Source: Phycisphaerales bacterium (GTDB lineage: Bacteria > Planctomycetota > Phycisphaerae > Phycisphaerales > UBA1924). Taken from it: a stretch of 64,000 bases of DNA. Under the pieces are notes generated by a model. The model did not search any database. It saw only the letters and a program-made list of their open reading frames with translations, and was not told the DNA's origin. Within the stretch, counting starts at the first letter, position 1, and every line of letters starts with the position of its first letter. The position numbers and the translations under genes were made by a program. The stretch spans positions 2,108,001 to 2,172,000 of the forward strand of contig CP064987.1 in NCBI GenBank assembly GCA_016699835.1. Direction: 5' to 3'. Of this stretch, positions 46,870 to 55,932 are shown piece after piece.

Positions 46870-47517
46870 CTATCGGCGGCGACGCATCGCGACAAGACCA
46901 CCCAAACCCAAGAGCGACAGGGCACCGGGTGAGGGGATCGTTGGTTCGAACTCGACGACGAAGCCGAACTCGATGTGGTTGGTGGGTTGATCGTTCCACA
47001 CGCCGAGCGGGTATTGGTCTGTGGGGTCGAAGCGGGCGATCCAGAGGGTGAGGATGCTCTCCTCGCCGTTCTCGATCTGGTCGCCGCCGTCGTTCGGCTC
47101 TGGTTGCGTTGGTTCCCAGTTGGTGTAGGACCACGCTTCGCCTGTGATCCAGGTCCAGTTGTCGGCGGGGCTGGTTGCGCCCGCGGATTGATACCCACCG
47201 AGGAAGTACCGATTGGTGACGGCTTCGTACAGGTTGGCGACAACCCAGTTGGTCTCAGCGGCCGAGGTGATCGTGGCGAGGTGCCCAGTGAACGTCTGCC
47301 CATGACCGTCGGTGAATGCGAGGCCCGAGGCCACGTTCTTCGCCTGGTCCCAGGTCATCCCGTCGGGATGGAGCGCGTTGAACGCGGTGATCTGGGCGTA
47401 GTAGTGGCCGTTGGCTGGGTTATAGATCGGGGTGTACACGATCCCCGCGTGCGCGATCGACGAGACACCTCCAAGGGCCAACGCGACCACGGTACAACGC
47501 ACGTACGACTTGTTCAT
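46870..47517 (-). CDS. PEP-CTERM secreted C-type lectin-like protein 1
   Basis: 215 residues. A signal peptide ends at SSIAHAG. The core has C-type lectin-like features: GMTWDQAKNVASGL, GHLATITSAAETNWVVANLY, WTWITGEAWSYTNWEPTQPE and LGVWNDQP. The C-terminus is a PEP-CTERM sorting signal: IPSPGALSLLGLGGLVAM then RRRR (here PSP rather than PEP), recognised by exosortase. It should be exported, cleaved and possibly glycosylated or held at the envelope. No exosortase gene is in the window. A paralogue lies 274 bases upstream with a nearly identical promoter and leader. Confidence 0.88.
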   Translation of the reverse strand: MNKSYVRCTVVALALGGVSSIAHAGIVYTPIYNPANGHYYAQITAFNALHPDGMTWDQAKNVASGLAFTDGHGQTFTGHLATITSAAETNWVVANLYEAVTNRYFLGGYQSAGATSPADNWTWITGEAWSYTNWEPTQPEPNDGGDQIENGEESILTLWIARFDPTDQYPLGVWNDQPTNHIEFGFVVEFEPTIPSPGALSLLGLGGLVAMRRRR

Positions 47518-47579
47518 GACTCGATCTCTCCCTTCCCCAGGCGACGCGCTGGGCGCGGCCTGTCCCTCTCAACTCCTAA
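47518..47579 (-). promoter_or_regulatory. Conserved structured 5' leader, copy 1
   Basis: The expected untranslated leader of PEP-CTERM gene 1 contains CAGGC - CGCGC CCA GCGCG - TC - GCCTG, a two-part hairpin. A purine-rich GGGGAAGGGAGAG follows, about 9-21 bases before the ATG. Copy 2 changes the inner stem to TGTGC/GCGCA, keeping base pairing. A structured regulatory leader or translation enhancer is suggested; it matches no riboswitch I know. Confidence 0.55.
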
Positions 47580-47585
47580 GGGATC

Positions 47586-47613
47586 AAGATACACGGTCGC
47601 ACGTGAATGTCAA
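47586..47613 (-). promoter_or_regulatory. Promoter of PEP-CTERM gene 1
   Basis: TTGACA (47608-47613), a 16-base spacer, then TATCTT (47586-47591) on the minus strand. The identical hexamers and spacing occur before PEP-CTERM gene 2, although the spacer sequences differ. Confidence 0.7.
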
Positions 47614-47790
47614 GGTGACAATGCCAAAAAACGCCTATAAATTAGGGCATTTTTGTAAGATGATGAGCGCGCACAAGCACGCGAAGACGCGCGGGTGATC
47701 CGAGCCGAATACGGCGTGATCACACACGTCTCGCGTGCGTGCATGCTTGTGGAGAGTCGCGATGCGCGACCCGATGGTGGAGTGGCGAAT

Positions 47791-48453
47791 CTATCGCCGA
47801 CGACGGAGCATCACGAACGAGCCGAGCGCCGCGAGAGCGAGCGACCCCGGCGCGGGGATCGGCGCCTCAAACTCGACGAGGAAGCCCTTGCTCGTGTGGG
47901 TGTAGGTGATGCCGTCCTCGACATAGGTCAGAGGCTCATCGTTCCACACGCCCAGCGGGTAACCGCTGGCGGGGTTGTACGGCGCGCGGTAGTCGTAACG
48001 CCACAGCGAGAGGATGATCTCATCGACGTGTCCGCGTCCGTCGTTGGGCTCGGGCTCGATGGTCTCCCAGTTCGTGTAGTTCCAGACCTCGCCCGTGACC
48101 CACGACCAGCCCGCCTCGGGATCGGAGAGGCCAGGGGTCTGGCGTCCGCCGAGGTAGTACAGGTCGATGCAGGCCTGCTGCATGTTGGCGACGACCCAAT
48201 CGGTCTCGTTCTGCGACGTGATGGTCGCGAGGTGGCCCTTGAGCCCCATGAACGTGAGCGACTCGGCGATGGCGTACGCCTGATCCCACGTGATCCCGTC
48301 GTTGTGACCGGCATCGATCGCGGAGATCTGGGCGTAGTAATGCCCATTGCTCGGGTTGTACACGGGGGTGAAAACGATGGCCGCCGACGAAGACAGGGCA
48401 AGTCCACAAGTCCCCATCGCCATGGCGACAAAACGACCACACAAAGATGACAT
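47791..48453 (-). CDS. PEP-CTERM secreted C-type lectin-like protein 2
   Basis: 220 residues from the ATG at 48453, the position matching the start of copy 1. Signal peptide (FVAMAMGTCGLALSSSAA), then the same core as its neighbour: VYNPSNGHYYAQISA, GITWDQAYAIAESL, KGHLATITSQNETDWVVANM, WSWVTGEVWNYTNWE and LGVWNDEP. The C-terminal PEP-CTERM signal is IPAPGSLALAALGSFVMLRR. By eye the two proteins share roughly half their residues, so the duplication is not recent. Both may bind sugars at the cell surface. RNase R is encoded upstream on the same strand. Confidence 0.88.
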   Translation of the reverse strand: MSSLCGRFVAMAMGTCGLALSSSAAIVFTPVYNPSNGHYYAQISAIDAGHNDGITWDQAYAIAESLTFMGLKGHLATITSQNETDWVVANMQQACIDLYYLGGRQTPGLSDPEAGWSWVTGEVWNYTNWETIEPEPNDGRGHVDEIILSLWRYDYRAPYNPASGYPLGVWNDEPLTYVEDGITYTHTSKGFLVEFEAPIPAPGSLALAALGSFVMLRRRR

Positions 48454-48516
48454 AACTCGATCTCTCCCTTCCCCAGGCTCTGCGCTGGGCACAGCCTGTC
48501 CCTCTCAACTCCTATG
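48454..48516 (-). promoter_or_regulatory. Conserved structured 5' leader, copy 2
   Basis: Aligned with copy 1 over its whole length with about ten differences. The outer stem CAGGC/GCCTG is unchanged; the inner stem is TGTGC CCA GCGCA, pairing U-A, G-C, U-G, G-C, C-G where copy 1 has all G-C pairs. The compensatory change argues that the RNA structure matters. Confidence 0.55.
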
Positions 48517-48522
48517 GGGAGC

Positions 48523-48550
48523 AAGATACAACGAAACGAGCGATTGTCAA
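48523..48550 (-). promoter_or_regulatory. Promoter of PEP-CTERM gene 2
   Basis: TTGACA (48545-48550), 16-base spacer, TATCTT (48523-48528) on the minus strand, the same geometry as gene 1. Upstream lies an AT-rich tract containing a long A-run on the plus strand (T-run in the direction of transcription). Confidence 0.7.
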
Positions 48551-48701
48551 CAGAAATTGCAAAAAAAACCGCACAAGTTGCCCGGATTGACAAAAAAGAA
48601 CCGCTAGACACGGCACACTCGGAGCCTCATGCCTGGAAACGCGGCTATCGGGTTGTACAAATGGACGACGACGAGATGCGGGGTGGTCCACGGAGTCGTG
48701 G

Positions 48702-51185
48702 TTACCGGTCGCGGAATCGATTGCCCTTGCGTTTGTCGCGCGACTTGGACTTCTGGCTCCGACGTTGCCCGCCGGACATGCCGCGACGCCGGTCATAGTC
48801 CGGGAATCCGCCGCCGGCACCCTGGGTGGACATCCCGCCGCTGAGTCCGGTCTGAAGCCCGAGCGTGGTGTTCTTCCGCTTGCCCGCGGCCCTGGCGGAA
48901 TCGTCGGCGATGACGAGATCGAGTTTACGCTGGGCGAGATCGACGTTGGCGATCTTGACCGTGACAAGATCGCCGAAGTTGAACGAGCGCCCCGAGCGCT
49001 GATCGACGAGCGCGCCGGACTTCTGATCGACCTTCCAGAAGGGGCGGAGGTTGTCGCGGGTTGTGTCGCCGGGAAGATCCTCGGCCTTGATGAAGCCGTC
49101 GGCGAGGAACTTGTCGATCTGGATGAAGACGCCGCGCGGGTTCACGCCGGTGACCACGCCCGAGTACGACTCGCCGATGTGCTCGGCAAGGAGTTGGAGG
49201 ACGAGGAACGACCGCAACTCGCGTTCGGCGGCCTCGGCGTTCTCCTCGCGGCGCGTCGCGTGGCGTCCGATCTCGACGAGTTCTTCTTCTGGGGGACACG
49301 ATTCGGTGCGAAGGAGGTCCTGTCCGAGCCGGCGCTTGTCGGGGTCGGACTTTGGGCGCTTCGTCCCGTTGTCGGTCTTGCGGAGGTACTCGGCCAGGGC
49401 GCGGTGGACGGTGAGGTCGGCGTAGCGCCGGATGGGGCTGGTGAAGTGGGCGTAGGCCTCGCTGGCGAGGGCGAAGTGCCCGATGAGGGCGGGGCTGTAC
49501 TCGGCCTTGCTGAGCGTGCGGAGCACGGCCATGTGGACGGCTCTCGCGGCGGGCGTGCCATGCGTCGCCTTGAGCAGTCCTTGCAGTTCCTCGCGCGAGG
49601 GCGCCTTGGGGATGCGGAACCCCGCGACGAGGGCGGCCTTGCGCATCTCGTCGACATCGCCAGGGACGGGGTCGGGGTGGATGCGTCGGAGCAGCGGCAC
49701 GCCGAGATTCTCGAAGAGGCGCGCCAGCACCTCGTTCGCCTCGACCATGAACATCTCGATGAGTTTGTGGGTGAAGGCGTCGTCCTCGCGCTCGGCATCG
49801 ACGACGCGACCGTGCTCGTCATAGACCAGTTCGACCTCGGGAAGATCAAGGACGATCATCCCCTGGCGGTCGCGACGCGCCTGGATCTGGCGGGCCAGTT
49901 CGTTCATTTCTCGAACGGCCTCGAGGAGTTGGTCGGAGTACTTCGGCGGCGTCTTGGCGTGGCGGCGCGCCTCGGTGAGGTCGCCATCGATCAGCGCCTG
50001 GGCCTCGAGATAGGTCAATCGCTTGGCGGACTGGATGAGCGTCTGGGCGACACCCTCGGCCTTGACCTCACCGTGGCGGTTGTAGGTCATGAATGCCGAC
50101 TTGCAGAATCGCGGCACGCCCTCCTGCAGCGAACAGATGCCGTTGCTCAGGATCTCCGGGAGCATGGGGATGACCAATCGCGGCAGATAGCACGAGTTGG
50201 CGCGGTCCTTGGCCTCAACATCGAGGGGTGAGCCCGGCTCGATGAAATGGGCGACGTCGGCGATGTGCACGCCGAGTTCCCAGCCGTCGGCGGTGCGCTT
50301 GATCGAGATCGCGTCGTCGTAGTCCTTCGCGTCCGGCGGATCGATGGTGATGATGAACTCTTTGGTGAGGTCGATTCGGCCGGTGAGCGACGACGCGCCC
50401 TTCTCACGCCACGCGCCGATCTGGCTGTCGAAACTCTGCGTCGCCTCGCGCGCCTGGTCGACGCACTCCTCGGGGAACTCGCCGGGAAGGTCATACGCCG
50501 CGATGACGGCCTGGGTCTCAACATCGGGGCGGCCGGCGTCGCCCAGGACCTTGGTGATGACGCCCTCGGCAAGGGACGTGGTGCCGCCGAGTCCGGGCTG
50601 GGGATAGGCGAGGATCTCGACGATGACCTTGTCACCCTCGCGGGCGTTCTTGCTGGTGGCGTCGCGGACGACGATGGGCTCGGTGAGTTCGCGGCCATCA
50701 GGCGCGACGAGCCACTGGTCGCCGCGTTTGAAGAGTTCGCCGGCGAAGTTGGATCGTTTGCGTTTGACGACCTCGACGATGACGCCGACGAATCCGCTGG
50801 AGTTCTTGCCGCCGCCGCGTCGGTCGACTTCGAGCGCGACACGGACGGTGTCACCCGTGAGGGCGTCGAGGGTATCCTCCGGGCCGACGAAGACGCTTCC
50901 CTCTTTCACCGAGGGCGAAGGTTCGACGAAGCCGAATCCACGCGGGTTTCGGCGGAAGGTTCCGGTGATCTCGCCGCCGCGCGAGGCGAGGGAGGGGAGC
51001 GAGAGATTGCCCGCCTGGTTGAGGTGGACGAGTTTCTGTCGCGCGAGGGCCTGGACGGCCTCTTCGAACTCGGGAAGTTCCTCGCTCGGGATGGCGAGAT
51101 CGCGTGCGACCTCCGGGACTTTGCGAGGGGTGTAGTCGTCGTGCTTAAGGTGCTCGAGCAGGCGACGCGTGTAACGAAGACTCAT
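48702..51185 (-). CDS. rnr: Ribonuclease R
   Basis: 827 residues from the ATG at 51185 (MSLRYTRRLLEHL). Order: N-terminal winged-helix (LLEHLKHDDYTPRKVPEVARDL), two cold-shock domains (ITGTFRRNPRGFGFVEPS; FVGVIVEVVKRKRSNFAG), and the RNB catalytic domain. The RNB metal-binding stretch is ITIDPPDAKDYDDAISIKR, followed by YAHFTSPIRRYADLTVHRAL. An S1 domain (YSGVVTGVNPRGVFIQID) and a basic, Gly/Arg/Lys/Ser-rich tail end the protein. RNase R degrades structured RNA 3' to 5'. The long start upstream at 51344 is not supported. Confidence 0.96.
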   Translation of the reverse strand: MSLRYTRRLLEHLKHDDYTPRKVPEVARDLAIPSEELPEFEEAVQALARQKLVHLNQAGNLSLPSLASRGGEITGTFRRNPRGFGFVEPSPSVKEGSVFVGPEDTLDALTGDTVRVALEVDRRGGGKNSSGFVGVIVEVVKRKRSNFAGELFKRGDQWLVAPDGRELTEPIVVRDATSKNAREGDKVIVEILAYPQPGLGGTTSLAEGVITKVLGDAGRPDVETQAVIAAYDLPGEFPEECVDQAREATQSFDSQIGAWREKGASSLTGRIDLTKEFIITIDPPDAKDYDDAISIKRTADGWELGVHIADVAHFIEPGSPLDVEAKDRANSCYLPRLVIPMLPEILSNGICSLQEGVPRFCKSAFMTYNRHGEVKAEGVAQTLIQSAKRLTYLEAQALIDGDLTEARRHAKTPPKYSDQLLEAVREMNELARQIQARRDRQGMIVLDLPEVELVYDEHGRVVDAEREDDAFTHKLIEMFMVEANEVLARLFENLGVPLLRRIHPDPVPGDVDEMRKAALVAGFRIPKAPSREELQGLLKATHGTPAARAVHMAVLRTLSKAEYSPALIGHFALASEAYAHFTSPIRRYADLTVHRALAEYLRKTDNGTKRPKSDPDKRRLGQDLLRTESCPPEEELVEIGRHATRREENAEAAERELRSFLVLQLLAEHIGESYSGVVTGVNPRGVFIQIDKFLADGFIKAEDLPGDTTRDNLRPFWKVDQKSGALVDQRSGRSFNFGDLVTVKIANVDLAQRKLDLVIADDSARAAGKRKNTTLGLQTGLSGGMSTQGAGGGFPDYDRRRGMSGGQRRSQKSKSRDKRKGNRFRDR

Positions 51186-51225
51186 GGACGAGGGTAGGTG
51201 GGGCGGAGATACAACCCTGTGCGAA

Positions 51226-51822
51226 TCAGGGCGCGCCGGCAAGCGACTGGACGATGGTCTGCACACGCGCCTGGAGCGCGGCGATCGCCCGATCGTCGCT
51301 TGTCGCGTCCACGGTCGCGGTGAGCGTGCTGGGCCCGAGCGCATCGGTGAAGCCCGGCGAGTGGTGGACGAGGTTCACCGTGGAGCCCACCAGCGTCGCG
51401 TGGAGCGTGGTGTCGCCCGAGGCGCGGAGGAAGCCGCCCCCGGCATAGATGCCGACACCGGTGGGGGCGATGAGAATGTAGCGGACAGTGGCGTTGGAGG
51501 CGTTGTTGGAGATTGGGGTCTCACCGGGTTTAGGGGCGATGAACTGGTGGATGTGGACGAGGCTGGCGCTGACGCCGGCGAGTGAGGTGTCGGGGTGCCA
51601 CCGCTCGATGGGCAGGTCGGTCATGTAGATGTCGACCGCGTTGGCGTCCTGACGGGCGAAAACGCGGGTGGGGAGACGGGTCTCGAAGGCACGCTGGGTG
51701 CTGGCGGAGGAGAGCCGAACCGTGCCTTGTGCCGCGCATCCATACAGAGCTACGGCGATCAGGGCAAACAGGCCCAGAACAAACGGACCATGCGGAATGT
51801 GTGAAGATTTGTTGTCGGGCAT
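51226..51822 (-). CDS. Hypothetical lipoprotein
   Basis: 198 residues from the ATG at 51822. A lipoprotein signal ends in ALYGC (FVLGLFALIAVALYGC, about 14-29). The mature protein is beta-rich, with TRLPTRVFARQDANAVDIYM and ATVRYILIAPTGVGIYAGGG, and no cysteines after the lipidation site that I can see. Family not recognised. It lies 40 bases upstream of rnr on the same strand and may share a transcript with it. Confidence 0.65.
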   Translation of the reverse strand: MPDNKSSHIPHGPFVLGLFALIAVALYGCAAQGTVRLSSASTQRAFETRLPTRVFARQDANAVDIYMTDLPIERWHPDTSLAGVSASLVHIHQFIAPKPGETPISNNASNATVRYILIAPTGVGIYAGGGFLRASGDTTLHATLVGSTVNLVHHSPGFTDALGPSTLTATVDATSDDRAIAALQARVQTIVQSLAGAP

Positions 51823-52012
51823 GCAACAGAGTACGAACCATGCCGGTACAACGTGATGGCGCCCACGGACCGATGCACAGGTCGGGCTTGGCGCGACGGA
51901 TCGTCGGATGGACGTCAAATTCGTTACAGAACCCGTAGTCGAGTCCGGAGTCTAAGAGACAGCGGGCGCTCGAGCGGGGGCAAGCCGTGGGGGACAGGCA
52001 AGGAGACGCACG

Positions 52013-53311
52013 ATGACCACGAACACAGCGACCATCGGCACGCGCGCGTCGGAGCACGGTGGGCTTCCCAATCCACGCGTTGCTGTCGGCGTGCTTGCGA
52101 TGGCGCTGGCCGCGGGAGCGCTCGGACAGGCGACGGCTCCCGGCATCAGTCCCAAGGGCACATCGGACATTGCGCCCCAGACCGCGCCCGGCGTGGGTAT
52201 CAAGGTCGGCGATGGTGTGCGCCAGTTGGCCGTGCCCAACACCGATTCGCGGCTTGGAGAGAACTATCCGGGCTCGCTCTATCGACCGGAATCCTCGCGA
52301 CGGGCCGGCTTCTCCATGGTCGGTGCGAGGCATCATGGGCATGGTGCCCAAGCGTCCGGCGTGCCGCGTCGCCCGCGCGCGACCTCGACGGGCTTTCCGC
52401 CACGGATCGATCGACAACTGTGGCAGGAGTGGCTGCAAAACAGCGGGCCGAAGTGGATGGTGACCGCGGCCCATGATCCGGCGATGCTCGCGAGGCTCGC
52501 GCTCGTCGATGCCGCGTGGCAGAACGACGATCGTCGACACGCGATGGACAATGCCGAAACAAGCGCCACGCACGCCGGCAAACCGCTCGACACCACCGGG
52601 CATCCGTACATCATCGGCGGCGGCGGGGCCACACTGTTCGATCGGCGCACGCTCGACAGCCTCTCGCCGGAAGATCGTGCCAAGATTGCGCGCGGCATGC
52701 AGTCGGAACTCCGCCGCGAGGCGGTCGAGGCCGAGATGGAGCGTCTTGGCTGGGTTGATGGCAAGCCGCCGGCCGAAAAGACATCCTGGCAGTTGGGAAT
52801 CGACGCGCTCAAGTCCAAGCGTGCGAAGGAGGCGATCGAGCCATTGCTCAAGCACGTGGCGGTCCATCCCAGCGATGGCGTGGGTAAGCGGCTACTGGGC
52901 GTGGCGATGCTGGAGGCCGGACGGGTGAACGAGGGGATCGCGATGATCCTGTCGGCCTACGCCGACGACCCGCGACTGGCGCTCACGCCGCTCGATATCG
53001 AGGCCTCGGGCCTGGATGAAACCCGTGTGCGGACGCTGGTCTCTCGCGCGACCCAACAGGCAAACTCGACCAAACAAGGCATAGCATGGCTGGCGGTCGT
53101 CATGCTGATGCAGGCGGAAAGTACCACGGACTCCGCTCGCTTGGACCTGGCAGAGAAGTGCCTCGGGAAGGCCAAGGACCACGATCTGGACGCCACGATC
53201 GCCGGGTGGATGGAAACCGCGTTGGACACCCAGCGTCGGAGGATGGCCGAGGAAAATGACGCGGATAAGTCCAAGTCAGAGAATGACATGCGACAGCACG
53301 ATCGAAAATAG
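52013..53311 (+). CDS. Hypothetical exported helical-repeat protein
   Basis: 432 residues, ATG with AAGGAGA eight bases upstream. A signal-like hydrophobic stretch is set back from the start (VAVGVLAMALAAGALGQA, about 23-40), giving a long n-region. The first part of the mature protein is rich in Pro, Gly and His. From about 250 onward it is helical with TPR-like units (GIDALKSKRAKEAIEPLLKH; AMLEAGRVNEGIAMILSAYA; RLDLAEKCLGKAKDHDLDA). Likely a periplasmic scaffold; function unknown. It precedes the ribosomal protein cluster but is separated by 263 bases with a candidate promoter. Confidence 0.65.
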   Translation: MTTNTATIGTRASEHGGLPNPRVAVGVLAMALAAGALGQATAPGISPKGTSDIAPQTAPGVGIKVGDGVRQLAVPNTDSRLGENYPGSLYRPESSRRAGFSMVGARHHGHGAQASGVPRRPRATSTGFPPRIDRQLWQEWLQNSGPKWMVTAAHDPAMLARLALVDAAWQNDDRRHAMDNAETSATHAGKPLDTTGHPYIIGGGGATLFDRRTLDSLSPEDRAKIARGMQSELRREAVEAEMERLGWVDGKPPAEKTSWQLGIDALKSKRAKEAIEPLLKHVAVHPSDGVGKRLLGVAMLEAGRVNEGIAMILSAYADDPRLALTPLDIEASGLDETRVRTLVSRATQQANSTKQGIAWLAVVMLMQAESTTDSARLDLAEKCLGKAKDHDLDATIAGWMETALDTQRRRMAEENDADKSKSENDMRQHDRK

Positions 53312-53387
53312 GCTTTTGTTTGGATTCTCACGACGCCGCACGTACTTTGGGCCAACTGACTCAATATGAATTCGGCTTGATGGGAAT

Positions 53388-53416
53388 TTGGAAACCCATG
53401 GTGTGGCGGCTATCCT
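53388..53416 (+). promoter_or_regulatory. Candidate promoter of the rplK operon
   Basis: TTGGAA (53388-53393), a 17-base spacer and TATCCT (53411-53416) fit a sigma-70 promoter 158 bases upstream of rplK. The -10 sits in a GGC-TATCCT context much like the GGC-TATACT before rpoB. Confidence 0.45.
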
Positions 53417-53574
53417 CCCGCCCTCGTCAATGAGGCTTGACTGCTCCAGGGCCGACGCCTTGGAATAGGACAACCCAGAACCGACAGGACTACTTTGGTC
53501 CGCGACTCTCCAGGCCGGAGGTCGTGTCCGGGGCTTGCAAGAGCATCCGGGACCATTGTGGGAGGTGGAAAACG

Positions 53575-54003
53575 ATGGCCAAGAAAGAAATCACTCAAGT
53601 CTTCAAGATCATGGCTCCCGGTGGGTCCGCGACCCCCGCGCCACCGCTCGGCCCCGTGCTGGGCTCCAAGGGCGTCAACCCCGGGCAGTTCATCCAGAAG
53701 TTCAACGCCGCGACCCAGCACGTCAAGGGCAAGGTCGTCGGCTGCGTCGTCACGGTCTACACCGACAAGTCGTTCGACCTCGAGATCAAAAGTTCACCCG
53801 CGAGCGTGCTGATCAAGGACGCGGCGAAGGCGGAGAAGGGCTCGGGCGAGCCGAACAAGACCAAGGTCGGCAAACTGACCCAGGACCAGGTCCGAAAGAT
53901 CGCGCAAGAGAAGATGGCGGACATGAACTCGCAGTCCATCGAGGCGGCGATGCGCGTGATCGCAGGAACGGCCCGCTCCATGGGCGTGACGGTCGAGGGC
54001 TGA
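53575..54003 (+). CDS. rplK: 50S ribosomal protein L11
   Basis: 142 residues, ATG with GGGAGG upstream. Normal length and typical sequence: QVFKIMAPGGSATPAPPLGP at the rRNA/factor-binding N-terminus, LGSKGVNPGQFIQKFN, and MNSQSIEAAMRVIAGTARSM at the end. L11 forms the GTPase-associated centre with the L10-L12 stalk. It starts the rplK-rplA-rplJ-rplL cluster; secE and nusG, often just upstream, are not here. Confidence 0.98.
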   Translation: MAKKEITQVFKIMAPGGSATPAPPLGPVLGSKGVNPGQFIQKFNAATQHVKGKVVGCVVTVYTDKSFDLEIKSSPASVLIKDAAKAEKGSGEPNKTKVGKLTQDQVRKIAQEKMADMNSQSIEAAMRVIAGTARSMGVTVEG

Positions 54004-54050
54004 TTCAAGGCACACACACGAGCGACAACGCTCTTGAAGCGAGAAGACGC

Positions 54051-54752
54051 ATGGCATATCGGATCACCAAGAGGCAGAAGGCGAACTCGGGCGTCGCGCC
54101 CGCAAACGCGGTGGACGCCGCCGAGGCCGTAAGCGCCCTCAAGAAGTTCAAAGCCCCCAAGTTCGATCAGACGGTGAACGTCTGCATGCACCTGGGGATC
54201 GACACGAACCAGGCGGACCAGAACCTCCGCGGCGCGGTGAGCCTGCCCAAAGGCATCGGCAAGACCAAGCGCGTCGTGGCCTTCTGCCAGAGCGACGTGG
54301 CGCCCAAGGCGCTCCAGATGGGGGCCGTGAAGGCCGGCGGCGAGGAACTCGTCGCGGAGATCGAGAAGGGCTGGATGGACTTCGACGTCGCGATCGCCTC
54401 GCCCGACATGATGCGAGTTGTGTCGCGACTCGGCAAGGTGCTCGGGCCCAAGGGCCTCATGCCCAGCCCCAAGGCCGGGACCGTCACGCCGAACGTCGCG
54501 GACGCGGTCAAGGAATACTCGGCGGGCAAGGTCGAGTATCGCGCCGACAAGGGCGGGAACGTCCACGCGGTCATCGGCAAGATGTCGTTCAAGGAGCAGG
54601 ACCTCCTCGAGAACCTGCAGTACTTCATCAACGCCATCGAGAAGGTCAAGCCCCAGTCCTCGAAGGGGACGTACATCAAGAAGATCACGGTCTCGGGGAG
54701 CATGACGCCGGGCGTTCAGGTGAAGCACGTGGTGGCGGAGGCGACGGCCTAA
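54051..54752 (+). CDS. rplA: 50S ribosomal protein L1
   Basis: 233 residues. Recognisable by FDQTVNVCMHLGIDTNQADQ, RGAVSLPKGIGKTKRVVAFC, SRLGKVLGPKGLMPSPKAGT and GTYIKKITVSGSMTPGVQV. L1 binds 23S rRNA at the mobile L1 stalk and in many bacteria represses its own operon mRNA. The gap from rplK is 47 bases; no obvious L1-binding mimic was identified. The upstream extension of this frame is a shadow of rplK. Confidence 0.98.
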   Translation: MAYRITKRQKANSGVAPANAVDAAEAVSALKKFKAPKFDQTVNVCMHLGIDTNQADQNLRGAVSLPKGIGKTKRVVAFCQSDVAPKALQMGAVKAGGEELVAEIEKGWMDFDVAIASPDMMRVVSRLGKVLGPKGLMPSPKAGTVTPNVADAVKEYSAGKVEYRADKGGNVHAVIGKMSFKEQDLLENLQYFINAIEKVKPQSSKGTYIKKITVSGSMTPGVQVKHVVAEATA

Positions 54753-54801
54753 AGACGCGTGACGAACGCGTCGGGCCCCATACCGAGATCTGGAGCGAAC
54801 C

Positions 54802-55347
54802 ATGTCGAAGCAAGTCAAAACCATCATCATGCGTGACTACCAGGACCGGATCGGCGACGCCGCCGACGCCCTGGTGATCAACATCTCCGCCCTCAAGGGA
54901 ACGCAGACCACCGAGATGCGCAACGGACTCGCGAAGAAGCAGATCCGCATCGCGGTTGTCCGCAACGAACTCGCCAAGAAGGTCATGGACTCCACCGAGC
55001 TCAAGCCGCTCAAGGAGTTCCTGACCGGGCACACCGCGCTGGCCTACGGCGGACAGTCCGTGGTCGAGGTCGCTCGCGAGATCGTCGGGCTGATGGCCAA
55101 GATGCCCGCGATCGAGCTCAAGGGCGCGATCCTCGACGGGCAGGTCTTCAAGGGCAAGGCCGGCGTGATGGAACTCTCCAAGTTCCCGACGCGCGAGGAG
55201 GCCCAGGCCAAGGTCGTCACCCTCGTCGTCAGCCCCGGGCGCAATCTGCTCGGAGCCCTCAAAGGCCCCGGCTCGACCGTCGCGGGTCTCGTCAAGGCGA
55301 TCGAGAGCAAGTTGGAGAAGAACGAACCCATCGCGAAGGTCGGGTGA
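54802..55347 (+). CDS. rplJ: 50S ribosomal protein L10
   Basis: 181 residues. It anchors the L7/L12 stalk through its C-terminal helix. Seen: DALVINISALKGTQTTEMRN, KKQIRIAVVRNELAKKVMDS, LTGHTALAYGG and a C-terminal helical end SPGRNLLGALKGPGSTVAGL. Spacing from rplA is only 49 bases, leaving little room for the long L10 leader found in some phyla. Slightly longer than E. coli L10 (165). Confidence 0.97.
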   Translation: MSKQVKTIIMRDYQDRIGDAADALVINISALKGTQTTEMRNGLAKKQIRIAVVRNELAKKVMDSTELKPLKEFLTGHTALAYGGQSVVEVAREIVGLMAKMPAIELKGAILDGQVFKGKAGVMELSKFPTREEAQAKVVTLVVSPGRNLLGALKGPGSTVAGLVKAIESKLEKNEPIAKVG

Positions 55348-55501
55348 GCCGCGGCTCAGTTCGGTCCGTCGCGTGTCGGTGACTGTGTGTGAAATCATCG
55401 TGCCTCTGGTCCGCCTCACGGGTGGATGAAAGCGCCGAGCGTCTCGGCCCCACTGGCACGGGCGAATGAGTGGGTCGCGAATCCCACGCAAAGGTGAAGA
55501 C

Positions 55502-55906
55502 ATGTCCGAAGCAACCACGTTCGATGCGAAGATCAAGGACCTCGGGGACAAACTGGCCGGCCTCACGCTCAAGGAGGCGGTCGACCTCGGGAAGTACATG
55601 AAGGAGACCTACGGCATCGAGGCCGCCGCCGGTGGCGCGGTTGTGATGGCGGCGGGTGGCGGCGGTGGCGCGGCGGCGGCGGCGGAGGAGAAGACCTCCT
55701 TCAACGTCGTCCTCAAGGCCGTCGATGCCGCGAAGAAGATCGCGGTCATCAAGACCGTCCGCGAGATCACGGGCCTGGGCCTCGCCGAGGCGAAGGCCTT
55801 CGTCGACGCTCCGGGCAAGGCGGTCAAGGAAGGCGTCTCGAAGGACGACGCCGAGAAGATGAAGAAGTCGCTCACCGAGGCCGGCGCGACCGTCGAACTC
55901 ACGTAA
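55502..55906 (+). CDS. rplL: 50S ribosomal protein L7/L12
   Basis: 134 residues from the ATG at 55502. The N-terminal dimerisation helix region LAGLTLKEAVDLGKYMKETY is followed by an Ala/Gly-rich hinge. The C-terminal factor-binding domain has FNVVLKAVDAAKKIAVIKTV, REITGLGLAEAKAFVDAPGK and AEKMKKSLTEAGATVEL. The hinge contains GGGGGAAAAAEE. A strong intrinsic terminator follows within 30 bases. Confidence 0.97.
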   Translation: MSEATTFDAKIKDLGDKLAGLTLKEAVDLGKYMKETYGIEAAAGGAVVMAAGGGGGAAAAAEEKTSFNVVLKAVDAAKKIAVIKTVREITGLGLAEAKAFVDAPGKAVKEGVSKDDAEKMKKSLTEAGATVELT

Positions 55907-55932
55907 TCTACAACTCCATCTGACGTCTTGAG

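Noticed and set aside
47518..47579. Cyclic-di-GMP or other known riboswitch in the PEP-CTERM leaders
   Set aside because: The ~60-base leader with one bulged hairpin matches no riboswitch consensus I can recall and is too short for most.
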